From: Liolophura sinensis
Taxonomy: Eukaryota > Mollusca > Polyplacophora > Chitonida > Chitonidae
Assembly (NCBI RefSeq): GCF_032854445.1
Contig: NW_027018032.1
Location: forward strand, 48,001 to 112,000
Length of the DNA: 64,000 nt
Reading direction: 5' to 3'
Shown: positions 11,310 through 24,111 of the stretch, in pieces
Layout of the letters: each line of letters begins with the position of its first letter
How positions within the stretch are numbered: position 1 is the first letter of the stretch
Translations under genes and position numbers: made by a program
The notes under the pieces: model-generated
What the model saw: only the letters and a program-made list of their open reading frames with translations
Told to the model about the DNA's origin: nothing
Databases searched by the model: none

Positions 11310-13110
11310 ATTATGAAGAGAGCATAGGAGTCCCCACGCCGCGCCCATAGCACACTTCATGAAAATTACTAGACGGCGGTTTAAGATTGCCCTCCGTAAG
11401 TGCAGAAGGAAGAGAGCACTGTGTGAGCTGATAAAATGGCTGAAGCTCTATCCTTTAATTCTCTAAATGAGTTTTGGAAGGAAGTTAATAAAACTCCAAA
11501 CACATGAGTTTACCCGATGTGTGGATAATGCATATGGCGATGATGAGATAGGCCAACTGTGGAAGGGCAAATTCTGTGACACCTTTAACTCCGTTACCTC
11601 TGAAAGCTACAGGGCTCAGTGTTAGAAGTTTTAGCTAACCACAGTTATTCTAATGATGGTATCCCTATCATTTCTCCTGTTTATATTGCTGATATCGTAT
11701 CCTCGATGAAACGTAATAAATCTCCTGGGTACAATGGCTTATCTACAGAACATCTGTTACATGCTGATACATCTATACGTGTACATCTGTCCTTGAGTTT
11801 AAATACCATGTTGACACATGGATATCTTCCTGGGGCGCTGACTCATGTTGTTATTACTCCAGTGGTGAATTACAAATATTGAGACATTACGTCTTGGTTT
11901 ATGGTTTATTAATATTCAGAGCCAACAGGCCAGGAGCCCATTTACAGCAATGTAAATATAAAATACAATTTTTGTCTTCCGACAACTACCGCCCTCTCAC
12001 CGTATCTAGCGTAATCTCTAAAGTCATAGAGTTATTTAGTACTCAACAGTGTGAATTGTATTTGTCCACTTTAGATTTCCAATTTTGCTTCAAACAAAAA
12101 TGTTCTACTTACCAGTGAATTTACGTTCTCCAAAAAAAAATCACAAATCTTGATCGATCTAACAGTAGCCCTGTATGTATACATTTCTTGATCCCAGCAA
12201 AGCATTTTGTAGTGTTGTTCACTGGACAAAGTTAATTGATCGTGATGTCCCTATGTGTTGTATACAGCTACTTACCGTTTGGTGTAATGTACAGCAGTTT
12301 GCCGTCAAATGGGGATCTATTTTACTTTCTTTACTGTTACTAATGGTGTAAGGTAGGATGAAATTCTTTAGCCATCTTTGTTTGCTGTATTTTTACATGA
12401 TCTTGATGTAAAGTTATCAGAATCGTGAGCCGGAGGTAATATCGCTGGTATGTTCGTTAATCGTTTAACTGTGTCTCATGTATCCGTCAGCAAAATTTTT
12501 GCAAACATTGTTACAGTGTTTTTCGGATTACTCTGCCACCCATGATTTAATTTATTATCTCCTGGCTGTAAAACTTTACATCTGCACGTGTGATGTTTAA
12601 CAATATGGTATTACTCTGCGTGCAGTCATATCTTTACTTATGTCATATATTTACTAGAGATTTGTCTGATAACCCTGATATTGCAAATATGTTACTAAAT
12701 AGGTTCGCTAAATGTTCTACTGTAGTTAAGAAATCACTATTCCAGGCAAAGTGTTCAAGAATATATTGTTGTCAACTAAAACTGCATAAATGATATAGTT
12801 TTAGCCCTTCTGCTATTTTTACAATTAATGGTAGAGCCTCATTTGGTGAGGTTATTCGAAAATAGGTGTATGGTTTCAGAAAACGTCTCGAGCTGACTTC
12901 TAATAGTAAATTGTGCAACCTGCTTGAAGCCGTTATCAGGTTAAGGTCAGCTCTTCTGGATGAGAGGCATTGTACTTTATATGTTCATTATTGCCTCTTG
13001 TACATTGTTGTAGCCTACAGGTCACGTGATCGTAACATTTTGGCGTTTCTATTACCCCTGTTCCAAAACCTATTTATATGGACCTTGGTGTCTGAAATAA
13101 AGCATTATTA
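11310..13110 (+). pseudogene. LINE reverse transcriptase, heavily decayed
   Basis: Bases 11619-11882 encode 'SSMKRNKSPGYNGLSTEHL', the usual N-terminal RT block of LINEs (S-x-K-x-N-K-S-P-G-x-D-G). A further frame has 'DNYRPLTVSSVISKVIE' (about 11980-12030). Later stretches in changing frames still show a 'FLDPSKAF' block (about 12189) where FxDxxKAF would hold a catalytic Asp, and C-terminal pieces to about 13060. There are many frameshifts and stops. The copy ends in an 'aataaag' plus (att)n-like tail near 13095-13111. Family not assigned. Confidence 0.65.
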
Positions 13111-13126
13111 TTAAAACCCTAACCCT
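13111..13126 (+). repeat. Two telomere-type repeats (ccctaa)2
   Basis: Immediately after the LINE tail the sequence reads 'aaaccctaaccctaatg', i.e. two units of the complement of TTAGGG, the metazoan telomere unit. Two units can occur by chance. Confidence 0.4.
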
Positions 13127-13159
13127 AATGACACAAGGCCAGATTTCACTGGTAACACT

Positions 13160-13370
13160 ATGATATAATTAGATGTACAGCATAGAGAATAATACCAGAG
13201 CAGCGACGGCGGTGTTGTAGCTGACAAATGGTCACACTTAACGGGTGAAATACGGTCCCTTGTCCATGTTTACCTCAGTTAGGATTTTTTTCTAACTGTT
13301 CATGTAAATAATTAAATAGCACATGCAGCAAATTACATGTCCCTAGAACCATGCAGAATTAGGTTAAAAA
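13160..13370 (-). repeat. Dispersed repeat family, inverted copy
   Basis: Reverse-orientation copy of the 6640-6960 family: 'accagagcagcgacggcg', 'acaaatggtcacac', 'gtgaaatacggtcccttgtc', then 'agcaaattacatgtcccta'. It parallels the inverted copy at 10515-10700. Confidence 0.55.
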
Positions 13371-14275
13371 AAACTGTTCTGCCTTTAAAAATAGCCATTA
13401 TAGGCCTGTTTGGTACATTTTGAAACAACACTGCCTGGGTTAAAATTTTCAAGGGGTAGACAGAGGAACCAAGTACATGCCAATGTTGTTTCCGGAAAAA
13501 GGCATGAAATCTACTGGCCTTTTTCTACTCTACTATCCAGTAAGGCAGCAGTGTAACTTAACTGACACAAAAACTATTTGTAATGTTACCGCTGAAATTG
13601 TTGTAAAATCAGCGTTACACTTTCTGCAACCTTACAAGGTTACAATGAGAAAAAGAGAGTTGTTTCAGGGGAGATAACCCTAGTAAACATATGCATTTTT
13701 GATTTTGCTGTTGAAATAGATCTCAGTAGTTCACAGCATTATTACATGTACTAGCTGTATAAGCTTATCTGACTAAAACGTGGAAATTAAACATTGGATA
13801 TTGCTGTCTGTTAATGGGTAAATTTAATAATGAAAAATGAAAAGTTATCTCCAAAGAAGCACTGTCCGGTGATCATTTTGACTACCACCATACACGGTGA
13901 TACAGAAGAACCTTTTGCTGTATTCCCAGATATACCTCAAATATGGCGACTCACACAATTACATTATGCTCAGTTGCGTTACGTCATAGCTGCTTTGTGA
14001 AACAAGAACTGGGTTTGGATTCGCTAGAAAAAAATGTGTGATGACAATCGTTTTTAAAATTAGGACTTGGCCGCATTACACTTTTTAAAACAAAAGACCG
14101 CTTGCAACTAAATTGGAAATCGTCCCCCTGTCGCTCAGATTCATGCCACCATGCTCACAGTTATTCATGTTGGTGGTCGAAAAACGTATTGTCTGATAAA
14201 TTATACAGTGAAGATATAACAGTGTCTTTAATAGTCATTTACTACAACGATAGACTGATAAACAAATTCCCCAGG

Positions 14276-14407
14276 GGGCGGTAGATCCAGGTTCAATCCT
14301 GGGTTGAGTCACACTTAAGGCCTTAAAACAGGAAGTTGTGACCTCGGCGCTCAGCATGAAGAGGATGGTGCATCGACTGGTTGATCCGTATCAGTATAAT
14401 TGCTCGG
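14276..14407 (+). mobile_element. tRNA-derived SINE, partial, plus strand
   Basis: Begins inside a tRNA-like head with a B-box-like 'ggttcaatcc' at about 14291, continues with 'aggaagttgtgacctc' and 'catcgactggttgatccgta'. It is the complement of the SINE duplicated at 33412-34112. The copy stops at a long TA microsatellite, so its 3' half is missing. Confidence 0.65.
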
Positions 14408-14408
14408 G

Positions 14409-14496
<88 letters not shown>

Positions 14497-14497
14497 T
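14408..14497. repeat. (TA)n microsatellite, about 90 bases
   Basis: Nearly pure TA dinucleotide array with one 'gtat' interruption near 14485. Apparent open frames across it (Ile-Tyr repeats on both strands) are artefacts of the repeat. Confidence 0.95.
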
Positions 14498-14499
14498 AC

Positions 14500-17400
14500 C
14501 TGATTTTGTTACGTGGAAATTATTCCAATTTTTCACACACATGTTCTTGTGTAATTGTTCTCCATATTTAAGTTCGTTTTACTTGTTTTTCTGCATGAAA
14601 AAAATTACACCTTACTGCTGCAACGAATTGGGACGATTTTCTATCTGGTTGCAAGGGGCCCTTAACCCTGCGGTTAAGCCAAATCTACGTGTACGTGGCG
14701 GCCATTTTGGAATGTACATCAAAGCGGACGCGGTCCAGAAAGATAGACCACATTATTGAGGACGTTGTATTTTGCATGCAAGAGACAGGTTGGCAAAGAT
14801 ATGCAAACAGGACGAAAACATCGGTTTTCCCACGACGGCAACTATGCACTGACCCGAGAAACTTATTAGGTTGCAAATGGAACAAATGCTATTCTAGAAC
14901 CAGGAAGATCATTTGTCCTGTGACAGGCAGTTTTATAAATCTGATCTATTTGTAGATAATATTTCGCCTCTAAACATGACCACGCGCATAAGTAAATAAG
15001 ACTTCGACAAAATTATTCCTAATAGGTCATGTGGTTGTCATGGATACCTTCCTGGTTGAAGATAGGGTCACGTGCCTTATTCATGGGTAACTCCATACAG
15101 TTTTGTCGACACAAAATATTTCCAAGGGAGCTAATACTGATAATTATATTTAATGCTCTCAGCTCGCATCATGATTTACCGACTCATTACCACCCTAATT
15201 TCTGTGACAACTCGATGTTTTGCGGCATTTAGCGATGTTTGTAAGAAAATATCCAATACACAAATATACGCCCTATTTGCTGGCAGTATTTTCTAGAGTT
15301 ATCGTTTGTTAATATATGAACTGCATCTATAATGCTTGACGGGTGAAAATACTCGTACATTCATGAATAAAGACAAGCTGTAAATGTCATACACGCTTCT
15401 GATGCCTCTTAAATTTAATACTAAATTGATGTTTTCAGATGGTTGCGTATTCCCAAAAAGGCTGAAAACTGCAGGTTTACTGGCGTGTACAATAACACCA
15501 TTGCACGCACGCGTTGGAAATTTTGTAAATGAGGTAATACTAGATGGTTTACAATCACCTGAATAGGTTTAAACACGTAATTGAGCATAGTTTAATTTGT
15601 ATCCTCTGTCCACCCTTGCCCTTGTATCAAGTGAGCATATACAATTATGTCAAGGTATACACATATATCTGTCGATCTATCGGTTTAACCCACAAAGAAA
15701 ACTACCCAGCCGTTGTACATCGTAGTATCAAATGGTAGTGTCCGTGACATGTGACAGACCTGCAGGTAGACAGTGAACTAGATTTCAGAAGTCCGGGCAA
15801 ATATAGCCCTGCAGTTCGGCATTTGCGTGGCGTTTTTACCTCCAAGTAGGCATATAGCTGGGCTGTTCATGCCATGTCGTGCGAATACAAAATGGCGAAT
15901 AATACGGCCTGTTATAAATGGAGGTTATAAAAATACACCTATATATAGCGTAATCAGTCATGTAAAGTGTATACGGTCATTGGGACTTTAAAATGATTAT
16001 ACATGTTTGAACTGATAGAATTTAAGTTTGGGGCATCGTGATCATTTCACGCTGGACCATGCCCTTCCGTCCTGATACCTGTGTACGTGAAAATGATATT
16101 ATCAAAGAACTCTCTCATTCCAGAGGGTATATAAAATATATTAAATCTCATGATGTTTTTTTCAAAAGATTTACAGTAAACTGTATTTTCATATAAGTCG
16201 AATGTTTGAAAATCGCCATTCATATTGGCTATTGCGTGAAAATTTGATTTGCAATGTGGCACGTATAGATGTCTGACGTAAATCTTTTTACAGAGGTGAT
16301 TGACAGTAATCGTGTAACAATGAACAGAAGGAAGAATAAGGGGCTTATTCCAAGACCATTTTTTTTTCTCTCATATTTTTCTTTTTCCTCCTTCCCTGTT
16401 TAACGGACCACACCTCTCATCTATTTGGCATACTGGGTATTGCATAAAAAAAAATTCATTTCGTTGACTGGATATACATTTTCGTGTTATTTACGACAGA
16501 TTATACACTCACAAAGACAACAAAACTCACCCGAGGAATTTCTCATCTCTTCGAAACATAATTATTTTTGTACAGAAGATTTGTGTTTGCAAATTGTATT
16601 AAGTAAATGGTGATAATGAAGGCAGCCATTCAAGGCTTAGATGTGGGCTCAAGCGTTAAATTATCAGCCACTGCAAATGGTTTTTGGTCATTTGTTTGTG
16701 GTACGAATAGAAGTGGTAGAAAAATGATATATATGAAGTAGATTATTATTTCTGGACCACATCAATTTGTGACAGTAGCATCGATACTGATTACATTAAT
16801 GTGTCTTGATCATTCTTGGTGTCTGTTGACTGCTACTCGTGCGTGAATCTGAGTGAAGAAGACAGTGGATATTCTGGGCATGATATTCCCTTCCTTCGCC
16901 CAATGGATGTCTGGGTAAGATAATTTGGTGGAAAGGATTATACCAAGCTTATTTTTTTTAAAACGTGCCTGTTGTCGATACAACAAAATTGAAAGGAAGA
17001 TTTCTTCACATGACGACACAGCTGTCAAATGTCTACAAAATATACTTTTCAAATTAACATGTTATTATTCTATTACATCGTTTTGTTATAGCGCATTTTA
17101 TGTTATCTTGTCCAGATAACCTTTCAGCTATTATATTGGAAAGTCCTGGTGATTTATTCCTAGTTCCTAATGAAGGTACGATTTAGACGCACTGACACTA
17201 GATAATACCAACTGACTTTCGAATTAGAAGCTGATAAAGATGACATGCCTGGAAAATATCCCTTATAACGGACAGTTTGTTTCTTCTCTTTATCATGTAT
17301 TCAGTTTCTTATAGTGTAGAAGACATGAGTTGAACAGATATACACAAAATGCCTGGTCCATCTTTTATTGTTAAATGAATGTTACATAGAAGATGGATGC

Positions 17401-20400
17401 CGGTTTCGATGCTTAACTACAGTTAGCATTTGAAATTTGACTTAGCTGTGTTTAATCAATAGCTAAATATTCTTTTAAACAGTAAACACAAAATAATACA
17501 CTTATACCGCTGATAAGATAAATATCTTAGAGGTAAGTATTATAGACACAAATGAATATGCTATCCTTCAGTACGATGCAAAACACCAATCAACTGAATA
17601 AATGAACAGATGAATATAGCAATATCCCAAGACTGATATTCGTTGATGTAAAAAGTGTGTATGTAATACGTTGTACCGGAGTGCATGGGCAGACACAATA
17701 TATACCTGTTAAATAAAGTCAACTGATACACGGTAAGGAATAATGCCTGGGATGCAAATGTAAATGTTACCCGTTGGTTCGAAAGTACAAATCTTAATAG
17801 CTCAAAGCACGCATTTATAATAAATAAAAAGCCTTTGACTTTTGTGCGGTATATTACCACAGAAAACATGGCGGACCAGACAAAGTCATACAGGTTTTTC
17901 TAGATCGTCCAGCCTTTATGTCAAATTATCTATCTGACTTACAAAGATGTGAAGGTTATTTGTCAAGACTGGTGGTGGCTCCCAGTTGTCGACGTTGTCT
18001 TTGACCATCTTCCTTAAAGTTGTTAAAAATCTGTCGCGGAGTTCGGCAACTTGTCTTCATTTGTCTACCTGGTTGAAGCTGTTGTGTCATTGGCTAATAC
18101 GGATCATGCCATAGATAATCAATACTTGGGGGGCAAGGTTGTCCGTATACATAGCGAAGTAGGTCAAACAGTAAGCCAGACGCTTGGAAACAAAGAAACA
18201 CATCGTTAGTCACCTGGTTACGTATCGTCAGATTCCAACACCACAGAACCGTGAAAGTAGTTCTCGTGTCATCCAAACCATTACGTTTTAGCCATTAGAC
18301 CATGAATGTGTCCGTGCTAAAACCAGTTCAGTTTTTTCAGCCTGTTTTTCACATATAAAATGGATAGTGTGAATTGGAAGTATGACCCACCGGCTCTCCT
18401 GATAAATGCATAATGAAATATAATTCACATAAAATAGAAGTTGTTTAGGATCAACATTGGTAAGATAAGATAAGACAATATGATTTATTTACTTTGGCTT
18501 TACAAACATAGAAAAGACTGGCTTTCACCGTAAAGGTAATGATAATACACGTAAATCTGTAACTTAGTGGATATGGTTGATAACGACGTTTCGCTTGAGA
18601 TCGATGATGGGGCGTATTTGGTTGAAGAATTCATACTGACGCTTATGAGAAATACTTCGAGGTGGCCGTTTTACTGATTTCGGTCTATACACCTACGTGA
18701 ATGTAACATGTCGCCCCTTGCGTGTTAGGATGTTGCCCTTAGTTTGTTCATTGTTTAATAGAAAACTGCTGGTAGAGACGTTGTACAAGGCTTTGTCTGG
18801 GTGGACGTATTAGCTATACCAAGCAAGTGTAGAGTTTCGTTAACTTTGCCATGTATAGACAGCAATTTTAATGAAATGTATGTTGACGCGTTTAGGAATT
18901 CCCAATATTATTCTGCGTTTTGGCATTCTGAGAACGTGAAAATACAAGGGGATTTCCCTCCACTTTCCAGCTTGTGAATATTGATTTAATCTGTATATAT
19001 GTAACTCGTCAAACAGTCTGTCCCCAGAACACACCGCTAGAATTCAATACATTCTGAATGTAGGTCACTCAAGAGTATAGTACACCAGAGAGTACTTACT
19101 ATGTGTTAGTACTGGTACATTATTTGTTGCGGAAGGGAAGTTTGAAGTAAATTTTCAGTTGGTACAACCCCGGATACTCACATACAGAGATGATATTTAT
19201 TATCACTTAAAACAAATTGAAACCTTCCTCAAAATATTCACAATCCGTTAGCAATAATTGTGTCGACTGCTCACACAATAGAAGAGAAAGTTAAGTAGCG
19301 ACTAAAAGCCCCTGTCATTCATATTGCCATATCCATACTTAAGCAAGCGTGAACCCTAACGGCGAAGCGCAAATTTGTGCATTGTGGACATGTGTTGATG
19401 TTTCAACTACCTAGTTATTTTTATCTCCCTAGATAACACAGGTTATCACACACTGACTGGAAGTCACAGAATTCTGGTACAAGGTAACCTGTGGTCAATT
19501 AAATCAACCATCAATCAACATACGCATTGCTTTTGAAAGATTAAAGAGAATTCCCTGCTTACACTCTGCCTCTAAAACGACATACCGTTCTGTGAGACAT
19601 TGTGCCACGCCCATATGAAGTCATTATATGCTATAGATCATTGATAGTGCAATTATTGTTATTATACATACGGTATGGTGTTAGTTTCTGAAGAAAGTAT
19701 GCTCATTTCTGTTTTCGAAAGATCCTCTCCCAGCTAAAACCAGCTCTGTAATCTGTGGACAGTCCAAAGGACTTTGCCAGCGTATATGTCCTAGTTTCAT
19801 TTATATGTTACGAAGCATGATTGTAATTAACATTTATCTGTGAACCGCGATATCAACATTAAGCCAAACCTAATCGTGATTAGGGTTGGCTACAAAGATA
19901 ACACTACAAATTTAACACCCATACATTGTCACAAGACATTGGGTACCGAGGGAAGGTTAAAGGAAAATACTTCTAATTTTCGGGAGTCATTGTTTCCAAG
20001 ATTTCTTTATTTGATATTGATGAAGTTTATGAGATGGTCCGGTCTCTATGTATCATCGTGATATCTACCGATGTGGTGTAAAGCTATGTCCATTCATTCT
20101 ATATATCTGCCGAAGTGGCTTAAAAAGGCCATGATTATTCATTCACGTTATGTATAGCATCTGTTTCAGATTGGTAATGTGTAGTGCGCACTACCTATCG
20201 TGGTATAAAGGAGTAACGCAGATACGGTCCTATAGTACGCACTGGCGTTATAACAAGACAAAATAGCTGTGAATAAATGTGAAAACTTTTCCTGAAATAC
20301 TCTTAGTGTCCCAATTTTCTAGAGAACATTCATTGCAGATTTGCAGTTTCCGGTATTATCGCATTGCTCCAACCATTAAATGATTTTGTCTCTACACTAC

Positions 20401-21250
20401 CGAGATGATTACCAAAAAACCTTGTTTTCAAGTTACTTTGCGGTGCAACAAAAGTGATCAGAACAATTATTATTTCATTTGAACAGATTTACATTTGTTG
20501 TAGCCATATTGAGAAAGGGCACATCAATTATCATTACATTCACTTTAGGTGTATCATTAACAAGAAATAAAAAGATCTGAGCACTACAGAAATATAAGTG
20601 GAATGCTGCATGCCTTCGTTTGTGTACCATTAGCAACCATAATGGACGTCCAAGTCCATGAATCAGAAAATAAATTTCCAAGTCAATGTTCAACACAACA
20701 ACTTAAGAAGTAAGAATGAACGATAGTATGAGAGAATGATAATGGCTTAGCGCCACGTGGACAATATTTTAGCCATATTTTGGTGACCGACGAACTACGA
20801 AAGTATATAAAGCAAAAAGTTAGGATGGATGCATTTACAGAAAATAAGTCAAAAGATTAAAGTAATCACGCAAACAATGTTTCTGGAGCAGGAATTATGA
20901 GTATGAAGATCACGTATCATTCTACTTTATAAATTATCGTCAATGATACTATGTACAGTATCTCAGTTTTGATTGTAATTGTTCCTATCGGTCTGTTCAA
21001 CGTGTGGATCTGATTCAACACGATGCATATACAACAACAACCGTTGTCTGGAAATTATGAGACATCACTAGTCTCTGATTACTCAAAATGCTATGTTGTC
21101 ATCACATTAAATAAACATTCAAGACACAAGTACAAAATACCAAGGGCGTTTGGAGTAGCAATAACTGTATTCTTATTACTTTATTATTTTATATTAACTA
21201 TGTTACTAAGGAATTTCTCGGAATTATTCCATTGCGTTACATTGTGTCAA
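14500..21250. other. Intergenic, no supported gene
   Basis: AT-rich sequence with only short frames (up to about 100 codons, e.g. 17561-17869 minus and 14689-14955 plus). None has a recognisable domain or convincing splice pair. No tRNA, rRNA or clear repeat was noticed here. Confidence 0.5.
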
Positions 21251-21252
21251 AA

Positions 21253-21423
21253 TCAATCGAAGAAAACTCTTTCAAAAATATACAACTTTGAGGCATAGGA
21301 TTTGGAAGGGCGACGTCGATATTGTCTGAGCATATCATAACGGTTACAGATATTGGTTTTGTACTTAAAGGCTAAATATCCCTTAATGCTGGCTATGTTT
21401 TGATGAATTGTTTCCTTCACCGT
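21253..21423 (-). CDS. Candidate alternative terminal exon (cytoplasmic tail C)
   Basis: On the minus strand a good acceptor (a pyrimidine-rich run ending 'gtcttcctaag') precedes 171 open bases starting in phase 0, encoding 56 residues and a TGA stop. The predicted peptide starts 'TVKETIHQNIASIKGY', is rich in Lys/Arg/Tyr and ends 'LYIFERVFFD'. It is not hydrophobic enough to be a membrane segment, so a cytoplasmic tail would fit. Phase 0 makes it joinable to the membrane exons ending at 24506 or 22452. An 'aataaa' on the minus strand lies about 70 bases past the stop. Without transcripts this stays a candidate. Confidence 0.35.
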   Translation of the reverse strand, partial: TVKETIHQNIASIKGYLAFKYKTNICNRYDMLRQYRRRPSKSYASKLYIFERVFFD

Positions 21424-21808
21424 CTTAGGAAGACAAGCCAACAATAGATATTCAGATAACAAACACACTGCAATCCGAGGGAAGAGTTTAACGACCTTTG
21501 AAGGTATGCAAACCATTGACATTTGTTGGCATAAAGTCTTGGCTTAAAGTATTGTGCAGAGTTAACATGCATATATCACTTCCTGTGTTTCCACGGAAAT
21601 CCGATGGGTCCATTTTGTAGTTGTGTGTTAAGTTCAGATTCCTGAAGTATTCCTGGCATGGCCACTGGTATGGCTTATTCGAACGAGGTTCTCAAATGGC
21701 CTATCTGGAACGAGGGCATACGACGCATAGATTCGCTACACATTTTAATCCATAACGTGTGTCAAATAAACATGTAGTAAAAGCTTTGTTTCGTTAAATG
21801 TATTTACT

Positions 21809-21885
21809 TATTGGTTGCATTTCTGTTTTATGTCGCACTCAATAATAATTTCACTTCTACGACGACGGCCAGCATTCGAGTACTG
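21809..21885 (-). mobile_element. SINE 3' fragment, minus strand, very diverged
   Basis: 'ttttatgtcgcactcaataa' followed by 'tttcacttctacgacg' and 'acggccagcatt' resembles the complement of the SINE 3' end seen at 41736-42010. Only about 75 bases remain. Confidence 0.45.
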
Positions 21886-22065
21886 CAGGACAGACACTCA
21901 GACAGACGGACAGCACCAATACCCGTTTATTTTTGGAATTCAATCTCATACACCATGTGAATGCCTTTGTGATTCACTGAAGTAGAACGATCCAGGGTAA
22001 ACTGCAATCCAGTCTTAGTATATCAAATTTCATAATGCAGACTTGATCATATAAACCATGGTATT

Positions 22066-22220
22066 TTAGCTGTAGTAGACCACAGGCGTGTCATAAGAGC
22101 TCTTCAGTTGAGAGTGCACCTTAGCCTTACCTAAGCTTCCCGGAGATCTATACCGAATCACTGTAGCGTGGACTTTGTTCCATTTACTTCGTGTTAGGTC
22201 ACGACAGGTTGTAGTGATAC
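22066..22220 (-). CDS. Candidate alternative terminal exon (cytoplasmic tail B)
   Basis: Minus-strand acceptor '...caaagcacag' precedes 155 bases open in phase 1 (2 + 51 codons with TAA). The tail starts 'ITTTCRDLTRSKWNKV', is basic and Ser/Tyr-rich, and ends 'SSYDTPVVYYS'. Several tyrosines sit in contexts that could be kinase or SH2 sites, but no canonical ITIM is present. Phase 1 makes it joinable to the membrane exons ending at 25507 or 25003. A minus-strand AATAAA occurs roughly 140 bases past the stop. The acceptor is only moderate. Confidence 0.35.
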
Positions 22221-22451
22221 CTGTGCTTTGGAGTGAGTTAAAATTAAAGCTTAGGAGCAAGCTTACGAAAGCTGAGACGGCCTATTGATCCAGCATAAAG
22301 GGTTGTGTGCTAAAACCCACGTAGTCTGAAAAAAGTCTCTTATTTCTACCTGGACTCAAACTGACGGTTACCATGACTACACCTACTTAAAACGACAGCC
22401 TAGTTCTAAGTCACGACATACGGACAGGGTTAGCCGTAGATTTAAACATAC

Positions 22452-22558
22452 CTCACAGTATATGAAAGCAAGCACTTCTAGTATATATGATAGAAAAATA
22501 CATGCACCCACACGTTTCACAAGAGGCCGGTACAAAACAGGTCGGGCCGAGGTATATG
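22452..22558 (-). CDS. Candidate fourth membrane-segment exon
   Basis: Between acceptor 'cctttatcag' and donor 'gag|gtatgt' lie 107 open bases (phase 1 in, phase 0 out). These are the same phases and almost the same length as the membrane exon at 24506-24615 (110 bases). The peptide has a short basic stretch ('RPLVKRV') and then 'GACIFLSYILEVLAFIYCE'. The other exon ends 'FIVAMVIYCK', so both place an IYC motif right at the inner membrane edge. Opposing evidence: the plus strand is also open here for about 100 codons. Confidence 0.4.
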
Positions 22559-23964
22559 CTGATAAAGGCATAGACAGACATAGCCTGATTTCGCAGAACT
22601 CCATTATTGCTTTCTATGGAATGTTTGAATGGAGGACATAGGGTCGATGTGACCCGCCTGACGCAGGTGTTCGTTAGTATGCATTTCCTGTATGTAGTCG
22701 CAGGGTTTGTAACATATACTATCCCTGTGTCTCCCTGTTTCTATGGTAACCCTGAAGCTCACTAGGAGCTAGTACCTGGCCAAACAAGAATATATGGGCA
22801 TTAAGAAAATGATAAACATTAATAAAATGAGGATTTCTGTTATATGATTTATTATATACAAATCCAAGGCAAATAAATAACTTTCACACAATAGTCACTA
22901 AGGGCTAAACTATTCATAATTTATTTACCGAAAACAAATGAGCCAAAACATGTGCCAAACGAAAAGAGTCAAACTCGAACACATTCACATAGTTGCTGCA
23001 ATATGCGTGTCATCATTTTGTGCTTAACAGAAATATTGGATATATAAAACTGTGCCAAAACAGTTAAATATAAATACATGTATGAATTGTTTGTTGTCAT
23101 AATATATTTGAACTGCAGAGAAAAATCAGTCAGACACAAGAGAAAATTAGAAAAGTTGATAGTACTCTTAAAATCCAAATACCAAAATATTTATCTCCTG
23201 TTTTCATACCTTTTTCTCAATTAACTATATATCTACAGAGGCGACATATGTAAATAATAAGCTGAATGGATTTACTGAATATGGATGAATATATATTCTT
23301 CACATTTTACACCAAAGCTTCTGCTACAAGCTTTCCAAACATTTGTTATTTTCATGATCGTGGATAATATAAAGCCTACTGCAAATATTACCTAACTTAC
23401 ACAGCACCTGGCCATTTCTGAATGTCTTGCCTTGTGTTTTTTTTTCAAACCCAAAGATGTTAATCTTAAATGCATTACATCCCGTTCAAGTCTACTCTAC
23501 TGTTAGCTGTATTCTACAAAGCCAGTTGTTAAGATTATCACAGATAAAGAGTGGGACAGATGTAATCCCAGATGCCAAAGACTGTGGCACAAAAGACGCA
23601 GATGACACTGTGTACGTCAGAACGCCAAAATATAACAAAAATAAAACATTATGGTGCACCCAGAATACACTTCTCAGAAATAAACTGATAAAATTCCTTC
23701 TTCACAGCTTTTCGCATATTTTTTACCACTGCAAATATACGGACACAGTAATGGACGACAGAATTATATTATCTTAAAATTTGGTTAGAAAGAAACGACC
23801 ATTGGCCGAAACTCTCAAAGAACAGTTTCTTTATTTTACTGTATAATTCGCTGTCAAAGACAATTCCTTAGGATATATCCAACATTCACTGCTCAAACGT
23901 TTTGGTTGACGGTTTTTTTTTTTGTTTTCTTTTGCTTGGGGTTGGGACGGGGGGGGGTCATAGG

Positions 23965-23970
23965 TTTATT
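23965..23970 (-). terminator. Polyadenylation signal AATAAA (minus strand)
   Basis: Plus-strand 'tttatt' gives AATAAA on the minus strand, 100 bases downstream of the stop codon at 24070-24072, the expected place for the 3' end of the receptor-like gene. Confidence 0.55.
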
Positions 23971-24069
23971 CTCCATTTGAAGGTCTGCACTTTCACGTCC
24001 ACTCAGCTCCCATGCTCTCTACCATTCCAGGTTTCTTCTAGCTCAGTCAGGGTGCCGCGTTCCTTGCCT

Positions 24070-24111
24070 TCATGTGGACTTCATTCCTGGTTTTTCTGTG
24101 TTTTCACCATC
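24070..24111 (-). CDS. Exon 12: short terminal tail exon (tail A)
   Basis: Acceptor 'tacttatttttttaag' is followed in phase 0 by 13 codons, 'DGENTEKPGMKST', and TGA. Polar and short, as for a cytoplasmic tail without tyrosine motifs. Phase 0 matches exon 11, and the whole-path length becomes divisible by three. Confidence 0.6.
   Translation of the reverse strand, partial: DGENTEKPGMKST

Noticed and set aside
14338-14571. Long Ile-Tyr repeat frames on both strands
   Set aside because: They are the translation of the TA microsatellite.
23427-23777. 116-codon plus-strand frame with 'DADDTVYVRTP'
   Set aside because: It looks tail-like, but no neighbouring plus-strand exon, donor or acceptor of matching phase was found, and the opposite strand is open too.
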